From: Sediminibacterium soli
GTDB taxonomy: Bacteria > Bacteroidota > Bacteroidia > Chitinophagales > Chitinophagaceae
Direction of reading: 5' to 3'
Length of the DNA stretch: 64,000 bases
NCBI RefSeq assembly: GCF_009939225.1
Contig: NZ_JAACJR010000010.1
Location: 116,331 to 180,330, forward strand
The notes below the pieces were generated by a model that did no database searches, was not told the origin of the DNA, and saw only the letters and a list, made by a program, of their open reading frames with translations. Shown piece by piece: positions 41,105 to 50,082 of the stretch. The number at the start of each line of letters is the position of its first letter. Within the stretch, counting starts at the first letter, position 1. A program made the position numbers and the translations under genes.

Positions 41105-42946
41105 TCATTTGCCATTGCCTCCCGACACATACAATGCCTGGTGCAGTGCACGCAGTTTGGCTGCATCCATCTTTACCTGCCTGCGGTCATAGGTGATCAG
41201 CCCGTTGATCTCGGTTTCCACATCCGTTGTCTGGGTGTACACGGCCGCGGAAAGGCCTTTGCTGATAAGGTGGGGCATACGTGTAATGAACTGCTGGTAA
41301 CGTGCGAACAATTCATCCGTATTCCTGAACGATTGATACCCCCAGTTGTTTTTTGTTTGCCAGGTATGTCCTTCGATCGGTAATCCCAGTCCGCCGAATT
41401 CGCCCAGTACCAGCGCGCGTCTGGCACCATACAGGTCTGCATCAGGCATCAGTGGGTCGGGGTAATTGTGCAGATCGATAATGGGACCCACCTCCACAAA
41501 ATTGCCTCCGCTTGCGGTATTCACCAATCTCGACGGGTCTTTGCGCATCGTCCATTCGGTGATCTCGCGTGTTTTGAACTGGCCCCATGCTTCGTTAAAA
41601 GGCGTCCAGATAACGATGGAAGGAAAATGAGCAAGATCCTGCATGATTTCTTTCCATTCCGTTCTGTAAATGGCTTCCGATGCGGCAGTCCTGTCTTTGT
41701 CTGTTGCCTTGCCGTAGATGCCTGGCCGCATTTCCCACTGGTTGCCCATATCTCCGCTGGGCATATCCTGCCATACCAGTATACCCAGTTTATCGCACCA
41801 GTTATACCAGCGCGCGGGTTCCACTTTCACATGTTTGCGGATCATGTTAAAACCCATCTCCTTTGTTTTTACAATATCGTATGTCAAAGCCTCGTCGGAA
41901 GGGGCGGTATACAATCCGTCGGGCCACCAGCCCTGGTCAAGCGGGCCGTACTGGAACAGGAATGCATTGTTCAGCATCAGTCGCTGCACACCCTGCCGGT
42001 CTTTCGACACAGAGATCTTGCGCATCGCAAAATAGGATCTCACTTCATCCACCAACCGGCCTTTGCGCGTGATGCGGATGCGGAGATCATACAGGAACGG
42101 GTGGTCGGGCGACCATAACCTGGGATTGATCACCGGCAGTGTAACCGTGTTGGAAGGCCCGGTCTTTTGTGAAGCGATCTGTTTTCCGTTGTCCGTTGCA
42201 ACAACGGTGATCTCGTCTCCCGGTTTCAACTGTGCGGCGGCAACGCTTACCGTCAGACGCTGGTTGTCGATATCGGGTGTTTGCGTGAAGGAACTGATAT
42301 AGGTGGCTGGCACCGATTCCATCCAAACGGTTTGCCAGATACCGGTAATGGGGGTATACCAGATGCCACGCGGGTTTTTGACCTGTTTGCCGCGGGGTTG
42401 CGGACCCTCGTCGGAGGGATCCCATACACGCACCACGATTTCCTGTTCATTGCCCGGTTTCAGCTGATCCGTGATATCAAAACTGAAAGGATCATAGCCG
42501 CCTTTGTGTGAACCGGCAGCTTTGCCATTGATAAAAACATCGGTCTGCCAGTCAACCGCCCCGAAATGCAGCAATACACGTTTGCCGCCCGCCGCGCTCA
42601 CCGGCACCGTACGCCTGTACCAAAGCACGCTGTCTTTGCCCACGGTTCTGCCCACGCCCGATAAAGCGGATTCCACGGCAAAGGGTACAAGGATATTTCC
42701 TTCGTATGATTCAGGAAAGGAACGGGTATCACCGGCGGGAACGATCGTGTATTGCCATAAGCCGTTCAGATTGCTCCAGTCTTCTCTTACCATCTGCGGC
42801 CTGGGGTATTCGGGCAATACCTTATCGGGATTGATGTTTACCGACCAGGCTGTGGTGATCTTTCCGGGCACGATCTTCCAACCGGTCTGTCCGGAAACGA
42901 CAGCACATAACAATAAACCGACAACGGCAAGCAGTTCTTTTCTCAT
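41105..42946 (-). CDS. GH2 family glycosidase, short form
   Basis: A 613-residue exported enzyme on the minus strand (MRKELLAVVGLLLCAVVSGQ). GH2 order is visible: jelly roll (WYRRTVPVSAAGGKRVLLHF), immunoglobulin-like domain, barrel. The acid/base is probably Glu452 in WTPFNEAWGQF and the nucleophile Glu516 in LVLGEFGGLG. It lacks the long C-terminal extension of the other two GH2 proteins. A TTG at 42958 would extend the protein by four residues; the ATG at 42946 is preferred. It is isolated from the main locus and flanked on both sides by palindromic repeats. Confidence 0.85.
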   Translation of the reverse strand: MRKELLAVVGLLLCAVVSGQTGWKIVPGKITTAWSVNINPDKVLPEYPRPQMVREDWSNLNGLWQYTIVPAGDTRSFPESYEGNILVPFAVESALSGVGRTVGKDSVLWYRRTVPVSAAGGKRVLLHFGAVDWQTDVFINGKAAGSHKGGYDPFSFDITDQLKPGNEQEIVVRVWDPSDEGPQPRGKQVKNPRGIWYTPITGIWQTVWMESVPATYISSFTQTPDIDNQRLTVSVAAAQLKPGDEITVVATDNGKQIASQKTGPSNTVTLPVINPRLWSPDHPFLYDLRIRITRKGRLVDEVRSYFAMRKISVSKDRQGVQRLMLNNAFLFQYGPLDQGWWPDGLYTAPSDEALTYDIVKTKEMGFNMIRKHVKVEPARWYNWCDKLGILVWQDMPSGDMGNQWEMRPGIYGKATDKDRTAASEAIYRTEWKEIMQDLAHFPSIVIWTPFNEAWGQFKTREITEWTMRKDPSRLVNTASGGNFVEVGPIIDLHNYPDPLMPDADLYGARRALVLGEFGGLGLPIEGHTWQTKNNWGYQSFRNTDELFARYQQFITRMPHLISKGLSAAVYTQTTDVETEINGLITYDRRQVKMDAAKLRALHQALYVSGGNGK

Positions 42947-43455
42947 AAGGTGAGGCAATAATGATTAATGAAGGGTATGCATGAATCATTCAGGGAAAAT
43001 AATGATTTTCATGGATAACCATGCCGCAGACCCGTTCGTTCTCAGCAGCGTTGTCCCACGTAGGCTTCAGGAGGGCGGAACGAATATTTAGGAAGTTCAG
43101 CTGGTATCCTAAAATGGAACAAAAGTTCTATCGTCTCTGCGTATCTCTGCACCTCCTGCGTCTCAGCGGTGAAAATTTTTCGAAAATCAGGTATCTCCAA
43201 AATCCAAAAGGTCTTTTACCGCAGAGACGCTGAGTCGGGGGAGTCTCGCAGAGAATGTCCTTTAATTCTACATGTTATGACTTGATTCTTCCGAACAGTG
43301 GTGGTCGGGGAGTGACGCTTCCGAAAATGAAAACATTCTTTTGCCTTTATTTTATCTTGTTTCGACGGCTGTTCCATTCTTTTTTTCACGAAAAGACGCA
43401 AAGAAAATAGTTGCTGTTTATTTATTATCTTTCCATTACACTATACAAAAAAAGT
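42947..43455. repeat. Divergent intergenic region with a long palindrome (family A, copy 2)
   Basis: The arms lie at 43134-43172 (CTCTGCGTATCTCTGCACC and on) and 43217-43254 (ending GAGTCTCGCAGAGA). They pair imperfectly over about 38 nt across a 44-nt loop. The spacer separates the minus-strand GH2 from the M24 peptidase gene, so unlike copies 1 and 3 it sits at divergent 5' ends. No coding region was recognised in these 509 bp, and no promoter could be named. Confidence 0.7.
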
Positions 43456-44739
43456 ATGAGGTTAAAAAGACGCGATTTTTTACAATTGTCTACAGTGAGC
43501 GCAGCAACGGTTCTCGTTGCGGGGTTGCAATCCTGTAAAAGCGATACGGAAAAAACTGCTGGAACTTATGCATCTGATTCTCTGCAGCCGATGACAAAAG
43601 ATGTAGTGCCGATCTCTGCCAAAGAAAGGCAGGAACGCGTTGCAAAAGCACAGCACCTGCTGGCTGAACAAAAAATGCAGGCGCTGGTGCTTGATGCAGG
43701 TACTTCTCTTTTGTACTTTACCGGTATAAGCTGGGGACAAAGTGAGAGACCCATGGTAGCTGTTATTCCTGCCAAAGGCGAAGTCTTTTATATCTGCCCG
43801 GGTTTTGAGGAATCGCGTTTGCGTGAACGGATCACCATTGGTAAAGATGTGTATGCCTGGCAGGAGGATGAAAGCCCGTATGCACTGATCGCTTCCGCTT
43901 TTAAAAAGGCGGGCATCGAATCCGGGACGATTGGGATGGAGGAGCGGCTTCGGTTTTTTATATTCGATGGTATCCGCAAACAGACACCTCATCTTTCTTA
44001 TGCAAGTGGTGATTCCGTAACGATGCCCTGCCGCCTGATCAAATCTCCGGCCGAGATCGCATTAATGCAAAAGGCAAGCGATATAACGGTTGCTGCTATC
44101 CAGGCGGGCATCAGCAGTTTACGTGAAGGCATGTCGCAACAGGAAGTTGCTTCGATAGTATCTGAAGCACAAACCAAACTGGGTGGCGTTTCTGATTTTG
44201 CATTGATACTTTTTGGTGAATCGTCCGCCATGCCACACGGCAGCATCAAACCGAAGACATTAAAAAAAGGAGATATTGTTTTGATGGATTGCGGCTGCAG
44301 CGTCGAAAGTTATACTTCCGACATCACCCGAACCATTGTATTCGGTGCCCAACCCACCAAAAGGCAACTTGATATATGGACTCTCGAACAAAAAGCGCAG
44401 GCCGCTGGTTTTGCCGCAGCGAAAAATGGCATGGCATGCGAACTTGTTGATGCTGCGGCCCGCAAAGTGATCACCGACGCTGGCTTTGGACCGGGTTACC
44501 AATTACCGGGGCTTCCCCACAGAACAGGGCATGGTATTGGTGCTGATGTACATGAGTGGGGAAACATGGTGAAAGGAAATAAACAGTTATTTGAGCCTGG
44601 CATGTGTTTCAGCATAGAACCAACAATTTCAATACCGGGTGAGTTTGGTGTAAGACTGGAAGATTGCGCTTACATGACTGCCGACGGGCCGAAATGGTTT
44701 TCAAAAACCGCCGTATCAATTAATCAACCGTTTGGATAG
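43456..44739 (+). CDS. M24 family metallopeptidase (Xaa-Pro aminopeptidase-like) with Tat-type lipoprotein signal
   Basis: A 427-residue protein. The N-terminus MRLKRRDFLQLS has a twin-arginine-like motif followed by a lipobox (GLQSC), so it is probably exported folded and lipidated. The C-terminal pita-bread domain has all five dinuclear metal ligands: Asp278 and Asp289 in the region DCGCSVESYTSD, His359 in RTGHGIG, Glu388 in FSIEPTIS and Glu402 in RLEDCAY. An N-terminal creatinase-like domain precedes it. It probably cleaves Xaa-Pro peptides at the cell surface. An upstream in-frame ATG (43411) would put 15 residues ahead of the signal and was rejected. Codon use is more AT-rich than in the glycan locus. 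Confidence 0.85.
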   Translation: MRLKRRDFLQLSTVSAATVLVAGLQSCKSDTEKTAGTYASDSLQPMTKDVVPISAKERQERVAKAQHLLAEQKMQALVLDAGTSLLYFTGISWGQSERPMVAVIPAKGEVFYICPGFEESRLRERITIGKDVYAWQEDESPYALIASAFKKAGIESGTIGMEERLRFFIFDGIRKQTPHLSYASGDSVTMPCRLIKSPAEIALMQKASDITVAAIQAGISSLREGMSQQEVASIVSEAQTKLGGVSDFALILFGESSAMPHGSIKPKTLKKGDIVLMDCGCSVESYTSDITRTIVFGAQPTKRQLDIWTLEQKAQAAGFAAAKNGMACELVDAAARKVITDAGFGPGYQLPGLPHRTGHGIGADVHEWGNMVKGNKQLFEPGMCFSIEPTISIPGEFGVRLEDCAYMTADGPKWFSKTAVSINQPFG

Positions 44740-45065
44740 GTGAGCGGTCACAATGATAGGGCACGGTTGCGTTTTCTACGCCATTGTTGGTCGCCTGACA
44801 ACAACTGTTCGAAAGAAAATATAAAATGGATATTCAGGAATACCTGACCTCGTTTTCTCTGCGGATCGCTGCACCTCTTGCATCTCTGCGGTGAATGAGG
44901 GGTATGTTTTCACCGCAGAGACGCAGAGAAGGGGAGTTTCGCAGAGAGCAACACTGGTCTTCCAAACGCCTGTGGTTGGCGACAATAAAGACGTAGGAGG
45001 ATTTGAACATATTTTCCGATAAAACCGGCATAAAAAAAGAGAAAGACTTTCATCTTTCCCTTTTG
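44740..45065. repeat. Intergenic region with nested palindrome (family A, copy 3)
   Basis: The inner arms are 44856-44894 and 44910-44947 with a 15-nt loop; the right arm reads TCACCGCAGAGACGCAGAG onward. Outer sequences at 44776-44800 (CTACGCCATTGTTGGTCGCC) and 44975-44998 (TTGGCGACAATAAAGACG) also face each other, making a composite of about 220 bp. It lies between the 3' ends of the M24 gene and tRNA-Gln. No gene was recognised. Confidence 0.75.
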
Positions 45066-45136
45066 TTGCCCGACCTGGATTCGAACCAAGACAAACTGAA
45101 CCAAAATCAGTTGTACTACCCTTATACTATCGGGCA
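45066..45136 (-). tRNA. tRNA-Gln (anticodon TTG)
   Basis: The minus strand folds into a complete cloverleaf. The acceptor pairs are TGCCCGA with TCGGGCA, the anticodon stem is ACTGA/TCAGT around loop TTTTGGT (anticodon TTG), and the T arm is CTTGG-TTCGAAT-CCAGG. The discriminator is A and CCA is not encoded. It is 71 nt long including the discriminator. Confidence 0.95.
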
Positions 45137-45163
45137 TCCTCGCATTCTTTTCAGAATGGGGTG

Positions 45164-45195
45164 CAAAAATAGGGGTGCGGAAGGATTGTTCCAAA
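45164..45195 (-). promoter_or_regulatory. Promoter of tRNA-Gln
   Basis: On the minus strand, TTTG (45195-45192) is followed after 20 nt by TATTTTTG (45171-45164). This is an exact match to the Bacteroidota primary sigma consensus TTTG / TAnnTTTG, about 28 bp upstream of the mature tRNA 5' end. Confidence 0.75.
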
Positions 45196-45360
45196 TTTTA
45201 AGAACAATTGTTGGCCGCGGAAGGGCCGGATGCATTAACAGGCTGCGTGGCCGGTGCCGGCAGGCGAAAAAGGAAACCGAAATCGCCCGGTTTCGGCTTT
45301 CCGCCGACCGGTTTTCCGCGGTTCCCAAAATTACCTAACTTCCCATCCTTAACCCAGCTT

Positions 45361-46038
45361 ATGAGCAAACTCATCCTTCTCGGTCTTTTTGTGGCGGCAA
45401 TGATCCTGATGTCGTTCAATTTTCAGAAAAAGAAAAAAGTGGTCTTTTTCGGCGATTCCATCACCCAGGCCGGGGCCAATCCCGGTGGTTATATCAGGTT
45501 GATCGATTCCCTGATCAGGCAGGAGGGGCAGGAGAACCGGTACGAGACCGTTGGCGCCGGTATCGGCGGCAATAAAATATACGATCTCTACCTCCGGATA
45601 GAAGACGATGTGATCAAACAGCACCCCGATATCGTGGTGGTTTATGTTGGCGTAAACGATGTATGGCACAAAGCCTCCAGCGGCACGGGTACCGATCTTC
45701 CCAAGTTCGGCAAGTTCTACGAAGCCGTGGTTAACAAACTGCAGGCCGCCGGCGCCAAAGTGATCATTGCCACACCCGCGGTGATCGGCGAACGCTACGA
45801 CTATTCCAACCAGCAGGACGGCGATCTTAACCTCTACAGCAACTGGCTGCGCAGTTATGCAGCCAAAAACAATATCCCGCTGGTAGACCTGCGCAAGGCA
45901 TTTCTTTCCTACAGCGAAAAAAACAACCCGGATAACAAAGAGTCGGGTATACTTACCACCGACCGCGTACACCTGAACGCAAAAGGCAACCTGCTGGTGG
46001 CACAGGAAATGTGGAACGCCGTCAAATCTGTGAAATAA
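45361..46038 (+). CDS. SGNH/GDSL-family hydrolase
   Basis: A 225-residue protein with an N-terminal hydrophobic segment that may be a signal or anchor. Block I is VVFFGDSITQAG with nucleophile Ser33, block III is YVGVNDVW, and block V is TDRVHLN with Asp201 and His204. The family removes acyl groups from sugars or lipids. The reading frame is open for 50 further codons upstream but those lack homology features; ATG 45361 places the hydrophobic segment first. The leader before it includes a small hairpin (CCGAAA/TTTCGG) near 45279-45298. Confidence 0.85.
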   Translation: MSKLILLGLFVAAMILMSFNFQKKKKVVFFGDSITQAGANPGGYIRLIDSLIRQEGQENRYETVGAGIGGNKIYDLYLRIEDDVIKQHPDIVVVYVGVNDVWHKASSGTGTDLPKFGKFYEAVVNKLQAAGAKVIIATPAVIGERYDYSNQQDGDLNLYSNWLRSYAAKNNIPLVDLRKAFLSYSEKNNPDNKESGILTTDRVHLNAKGNLLVAQEMWNAVKSVK

Positions 46039-46097
46039 CTTACACAGGCCACAGGCTTTTCAGCGGCACAGATATTGCATACATATCACAAACAAAA

Positions 46098-46307
46098 ATG
46101 AGTGATATGAAAAAGATCCTGATTACAGCCGGTATCGTAGCCGCAGCAGGCGCGGGCGTTTACTGGTACATGAGAAACCGGAACAAAACTTCTGAAGCCA
46201 TGCACGACCTCGCCGACAAAGCCGGTGATGTGCACGAAAAAGTGAAAAAGTATTTCAGAAAAGCCAACCACCAGGCAAAAAGGGATTTTGAGGACGCGAT
46301 CGCTTAG
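46098..46307 (+). CDS. Small membrane-anchored protein, YtxH-like
   Basis: A 69-residue protein with one transmembrane segment (ILITAGIVAAAGAGVYWYM) followed by a charged, probably helical tail (MHDLADKAGDVHEKVKKYFR). This is the layout of small YtxH-type stress proteins, but no function can be assigned. The start may be ATG 46098 or ATG 46107. It follows the SGNH gene by 59 bp. Confidence 0.65.
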   Translation: MSDMKKILITAGIVAAAGAGVYWYMRNRNKTSEAMHDLADKAGDVHEKVKKYFRKANHQAKRDFEDAIA

Positions 46308-46355
46308 GATCGGGTAGCAGATCAGTAAAGATCGGTTGAATGGGTTAAGGGCTAT

Positions 46356-46405
46356 ATTGTTGCATTGTTGAATGGCCGGTTTTGACCATTAAACAATGCA
46401 ACAAT
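46356..46405. terminator. Strong hairpin between convergent genes
   Basis: Arms 46356-46375 (ATTGTTGCATTGTTGAATGG) and 46386-46405 pair with a single mismatch over 20 bp and a 10-nt loop. It lies between the 3' ends of the small membrane protein and the minus-strand membrane protein. It lacks a T-run but could act in both directions. Confidence 0.55.
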
Positions 46406-46438
46406 TCAGCGATGGTACCGTGACAGCCATTAGAGAAA

Positions 46439-48115
46439 TCACCATTGTTCAATTCCAAATGCTTTCATATTCACCTTTTTTAAGGCAAATCCGGTTTGAA
46501 AAATAATACTCCTGGGGATCAAATTTTTTAAACGGAGGGTATAGCAGTTTCCGCAATCGCCGTCATTAAAGATTACCTGGTAGTCCTGATTTTCATAATT
46601 GCCTGCGCCGATCCCTTTATTCCACCACCAATTCCCCCACTGGTTAAATATAACCCGTATCGTAATGGAATCAATTACGACAATATGTACGCCGTTGCCA
46701 GTATCCGTCATATTGTATTTGGCCACATCATAAAATGAACCAAAACTGATGCGGGGATTGTCAAGTCGGATCGATTTCCAGATATCCGAAGAATCATTCC
46801 ACGACTTAAATATTGGTATCCCCATGAAATTGTCGGGTGCGTTTAAAAATAATACCTGTTCGTGAGGATGTATTGATGAGTGCCAAATGGGGTGCTGAAC
46901 CGTTGCTGAAAATATGAATTCTGATTTCTTCCAATACATAACTGATTGAAATAGTGGAAAAGTGCATAAGCCTATATAGACACACGCTATCGTATAATAT
47001 ATCCTTCGGGGTAATCGGGACAATAGAACACTGAATCCCATCAAAAGAAATGCGGAAGCCATAAAACCCAGTCTGTCGTTTTCAGATAAAAGCAGATAGC
47101 TGTAATGGAAGGTTGCCGCAGGCATTAAATAAAGCATAAATAAAAACATACATAGCAACAATACTTTGTTGCGAATATTCCATTTTTTTAAACGAATTAG
47201 CCCGTAAATGACAAACGACAAAACAATTACCAAGGCTCCCCACTGAATTATTGGACCGTCAAGGAAATGATTAACGGCTTCTTTCTCTTGATAATTCCAG
47301 TGGCGCAACAGTATTAAATATTTAATGGCGTATTTAAAAAACGTAGAAAAAGTATCAGGATGAAATAGTTTTTCGTGATGTTCAGCGCCATAATGCGCTA
47401 CCCACCTGCCAAAAACGAGTTTGTAAACGATAAAATAACCAAGAATTAAAAGAAAAGGGATGATTACAAATTTTCGGATGCTTATCCTAAATGTGTCGGA
47501 TTGGGAATTGTGCCGGTAAAAAAACAGCAATATAAGAGTCAGGACCGGAGTGAGCAGGAAAAATTCAAGAGAAAATACCGAGCAGGTAAATATAAGCATT
47601 GAGAGCAGCCAGCGTTTTGTTGTTGGATGTCTCAGATCTGCGATCGCGTTGAGTGCGAAATACAGAGCCATGGCAAATCCAGTGAGGTAGTGCAAACAAG
47701 CCTTCCAAACCACTACTTCTGCCTGGTATGGTGAGACTAAGAAAAATAATACTCCGATCAATACAATTCCTTCTGCGTTATCCACGCCGGCATCCTTCAA
47801 TACAGTTGTAAACAATCTATAAATCAGAAAACCGTTTAATGCAAATAATGCGGTAAAAAGAAAATGCCAGGCAATTGGGTTAGCACCGAACAGATTTGTG
47901 AAACCATACATCAACAGATGCGTAAACTGGTAAAAACTTTTTATCGAGTTCTGTTTGCCATTAATCAGGTCGGCGAGGCCTGATTGTTGATAGTGATTAC
48001 GCCAATCTATAAAATCAGTTACTAATCCGGCGTTGGCTGCTGGTTGATAAATAACCGATATGACGACAAAAAAGAAGATATAGTACCGCCATAAAATGGT
48101 CGTTTTCGTCGCCAT
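46439..48115 (-). CDS. Polytopic membrane protein, GT-C glycosyltransferase-like
   Basis: A 558-residue protein with about 11 hydrophobic helices followed by a soluble C-terminal domain of around 130 residues. The early periplasmic loop after the first helix (FIDWRNHYQQSG) and overall layout resemble GT-C enzymes that use polyprenyl-phosphate sugars, but no diagnostic Asp-Asp motif could be fixed. Base composition is clearly more AT-rich than in the flanking genes, with many AAA, AAT and TTT codons, which suggests acquisition by transfer. The neighbours give no functional hint. Confidence 0.55.
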   Translation of the reverse strand: MATKTTILWRYYIFFFVVISVIYQPAANAGLVTDFIDWRNHYQQSGLADLINGKQNSIKSFYQFTHLLMYGFTNLFGANPIAWHFLFTALFALNGFLIYRLFTTVLKDAGVDNAEGIVLIGVLFFLVSPYQAEVVVWKACLHYLTGFAMALYFALNAIADLRHPTTKRWLLSMLIFTCSVFSLEFFLLTPVLTLILLFFYRHNSQSDTFRISIRKFVIIPFLLILGYFIVYKLVFGRWVAHYGAEHHEKLFHPDTFSTFFKYAIKYLILLRHWNYQEKEAVNHFLDGPIIQWGALVIVLSFVIYGLIRLKKWNIRNKVLLLCMFLFMLYLMPAATFHYSYLLLSENDRLGFMASAFLLMGFSVLLSRLPRRIYYTIACVYIGLCTFPLFQSVMYWKKSEFIFSATVQHPIWHSSIHPHEQVLFLNAPDNFMGIPIFKSWNDSSDIWKSIRLDNPRISFGSFYDVAKYNMTDTGNGVHIVVIDSITIRVIFNQWGNWWWNKGIGAGNYENQDYQVIFNDGDCGNCYTLRLKNLIPRSIIFQTGFALKKVNMKAFGIEQW

Positions 48116-48138
48116 TAAGAAGGGTTGGTCATTTGAAG

Positions 48139-49422
48139 TTAAACGACTTTCACAAGAAAGTAATTCTTTTTCCCTTTCTGCACCAGTATGTATTTCTGCT
48201 GAAGAAGATCGCCGGGGGTAAGCGCGGTTTTATCCGTGCCCGCCTTTTCCTTGTTGATGCCAACACCGCCGGCCTGCCACATTTTGCGGGCTTCTCCCTT
48301 GCTGGGAAATACACCGGTATCTGCCAGAAAACTCACCAGGTCATATCCCGCCTCGAGCAGGGATCGTTGTATCCGGGTTGCGGGAACGCCTTCCATTACC
48401 TGCAGCAACTGCTCTTCCGTCAGTGTCTGTAATATCGCCGTGGTGGCGTTACCGAACAGGATATCGGAAGCTTTTACCGCAAATTCATAATCGCCGCGAC
48501 TGTGAACAAAACAGGTCAGTTCTTCGGCTAATTTTTTCTGCAGGGCGCGCTCATGCGGCGCTGCATCGTGCTGAACAATCAGTGCTTCTATGTCTTTTTT
48601 TGGCAGCAGCGTAAATATTTTGATCCATTTTTTGGCATCATCGTCGCTGGCATTCAGCCAGAACTGGTAGAACTGGTAGGGGGATGTCTTTTTCGGGTCG
48701 AGCCAGATATTGCCTTTTTCTGTCTTGCCGAATTTGCCGCCATCGGCCTTGGTGATCAGCGGACAGGTGAATGCGAAGGCTTCGCCGCCGGCTTTTCGCC
48801 TGATCAGTTCGGTGCCGGTGAGGATATTGCCCCACTGGTCGCTGCCGCCCATCTGCAGTTTGCAGTGCTTATGCTGGTAAAGCCAGTAAAAATCGTATCC
48901 CTGTATCAACTGGTAGGTAAACTCGGTAAAGCTCATACCCACCTCGCTGTCCAGTCTTTTACGCACGCTGTCCTTCGACATCATGTAATTGACCGTGATA
49001 TGCTTGCCCGCATCGCGGATAAACTGAAGAAAACTGATGTCTTTGAACCAGTCATAATTGTTCACCATTTCCGCAGCGTTGGGTTTGCCCGGTGTAAAAT
49101 CCAGGAACCTGACCAGCTGGTTGTACACGCCGCGCTGGTTGTGCTGCAGTACCTCTTCGCTCAGCAGGTTACGCTCCTCGCTTTTGCCCGTAGGATCACC
49201 CACCATACCGGTGGCGCCGCCTACCAGTGCAAAGGGTTTATGCCCGGCCTTCTGCAGGTGCACCAGCAGCAGTATGGGAACCAGACTGCCGATATGCAGA
49301 CTGTCAGAAGTTGGATCGAACCCGATATACCCTGATACTATCTCTTTTTGCAGCAGTTCCTCCGTACCCGGCATGATATCCTGTATCATGCCCCTCCATG
49401 TTAATTCTTCGATCAGGTTCAT
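48139..49422 (-). CDS. tyrS: Tyrosyl-tRNA synthetase
   Basis: A 427-codon class I aminoacyl-tRNA synthetase that charges tRNA-Tyr in the cytoplasm. The HIGH motif is HIGS at residues 43-46 ([11 protein letters not shown]), the KMSKS counterpart is KFGKT in [11 protein letters not shown], and the tyrosine pocket includes QGYDFYWLY. The C-terminal S4-like RNA-binding domain has [15 protein letters not shown]. The frame stays open upstream to 49524, but that extension is encoded by the repeat sequence between genes, so the ATG at 49422 is chosen. It is divergent from the RDD gene. Confidence 0.95.
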   Translation of the reverse strand: MNLIEELTWRGMIQDIMPGTEELLQKEIVSGYIGFDPTSDSLHIGSLVPILLLVHLQKAGHKPFALVGGATGMVGDPTGKSEERNLLSEEVLQHNQRGVYNQLVRFLDFTPGKPNAAEMVNNYDWFKDISFLQFIRDAGKHITVNYMMSKDSVRKRLDSEVGMSFTEFTYQLIQGYDFYWLYQHKHCKLQMGGSDQWGNILTGTELIRRKAGGEAFAFTCPLITKADGGKFGKTEKGNIWLDPKKTSPYQFYQFWLNASDDDAKKWIKIFTLLPKKDIEALIVQHDAAPHERALQKKLAEELTCFVHSRGDYEFAVKASDILFGNATTAILQTLTEEQLLQVMEGVPATRIQRSLLEAGYDLVSFLADTGVFPSKGEARKMWQAGGVGINKEKAGTDKTALTPGDLLQQKYILVQKGKKNYFLVKVV

Positions 49423-49436
49423 TTTGATGTTCGTTT

Positions 49437-49606
49437 GCGGCGAAATTAATTTGAAAATCTGAGGATTTGAAAATTTGGAAATGGGGGCAATGGCTAAATG
49501 GTTAAATTGTTTTATTGCTGCCATGACAATTTAACCATTTAACCATCCGGCAATGCATTCATTTTCAAATTTTCAAATCCTCAGATTTTCAAATTAATTT
49601 CGCCGC
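49437..49606. repeat. 170-nt near-perfect palindrome spanning the tyrS/RDD divergent promoter region
   Basis: The outer arms 49437-49476 and 49567-49606 appear perfectly complementary over 40 nt; they begin GCGGCGAAATTAATTTG on the left. The inner parts (AATGGTTAAATTGT and its counterpart near 49530) continue the symmetry with some mismatches. The element fills the entire space between the two start regions. Each end carries TAATTTCG (49595-49602 for the RDD gene; the complement at 49441-49448 for tyrS), a near match to the -7 element, so the two promoters may be mirror copies. Confidence 0.8.
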
Positions 49607-49984
49607 ATGCGACAAGTAGGCGATGGTACCAGAACCCTGAATTTCCTGGCAGATACATTGGTTATTTTTATACTGGCCTATATCGGTTTCAAAACCTGGA
49701 ACTGGTATGTGATCTACTGGCAGTACCCCGCGTATAATTTCGGCTGGTTCTTCTTCGGTATCCTGTTTGTATACTACACGGTATTCGAAGGCATTTTCGG
49801 TCGCACGCCCGGCAAATGGCTCACCTATTCCCGCGTGGTGGATGCCCGTGGCCGCAAACCCCTGTTCGTCGCCATCCTGCTCCGCAGTCTCGTACGGATC
49901 ACCATCGTCGATCTGTTCTTCATCCCCTTCCTCGGCCGTCCTCTCCACGACTACCTCAGCAAAACCTGGGTCGTAGAAGCCTGA
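49607..49984 (+). CDS. RDD family membrane protein
   Basis: A 125-residue inner-membrane protein with three hydrophobic segments. The first helix region has [15 protein letters not shown] with the Arg and Asp-type residues that name the family. The middle has [20 protein letters not shown], the conserved loop of RDD proteins. The function is not known; some members affect ion transport. The ATG directly abuts the palindrome, and a TAATTTCG -7 element 5 nt upstream would give a leaderless transcript. Confidence 0.85.
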   Translation: MRQVGDGTRTLNFLADTLVIFILAYIGFKTWNWYVIYWQYPAYNFGWFFFGILFVYYTVFEGIFGRTPGKWLTYSRVVDARGRKPLFVAILLRSLVRITIVDLFFIPFLGRPLHDYLSKTWVVEA

Positions 49985-50070
49985 CCTCCCCCCCCAAAAA
50001 AAACTCACGCCAACTCACGTCCTTTCACCCCACCTCTCACGATAACTCACGCCAACTCCCGCCACCTCAG
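49985..50070 (+). repeat. Tandem ACTCACGCCAACTCACG-type repeats
   Basis: Between the RDD gene and hscA, ACTCACGCCAACTC occurs twice (near 50006 and 50044), with a further related copy. The same words recur at 60960-61020 and, loosely, at 53990-54030. They contain no coding potential. Confidence 0.6.
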
Positions 50071-50078
50071 TATCTTTG
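50071..50078 (+). promoter_or_regulatory. -7 promoter element of hscA
   Basis: TATCTTTG matches TAnnTTTG exactly and ends 4 nt before the ATG. A start of transcription 5-8 nt downstream would fall at or inside the start codon, so the mRNA may be leaderless. No TTTG is seen at -33. Confidence 0.5.
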
Positions 50079-50082
50079 CCCC

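Noticed and set aside
40960..44998. Regularly spaced repeats as a CRISPR array
   Set aside because: The copies are separated by whole genes, differ in length and are palindromic; no uniform spacers or cas genes are present.
45208..45360. N-terminal extension of the SGNH hydrolase
   Set aside because: The open frame upstream of ATG 45361 encodes a Pro/Arg-rich stretch with no homology features and displaces the hydrophobic N-terminus.
49423..49524. N-terminal extension of TyrS
   Set aside because: These codons lie in the palindromic spacer; the ATG at 49422 starts the conserved protein.
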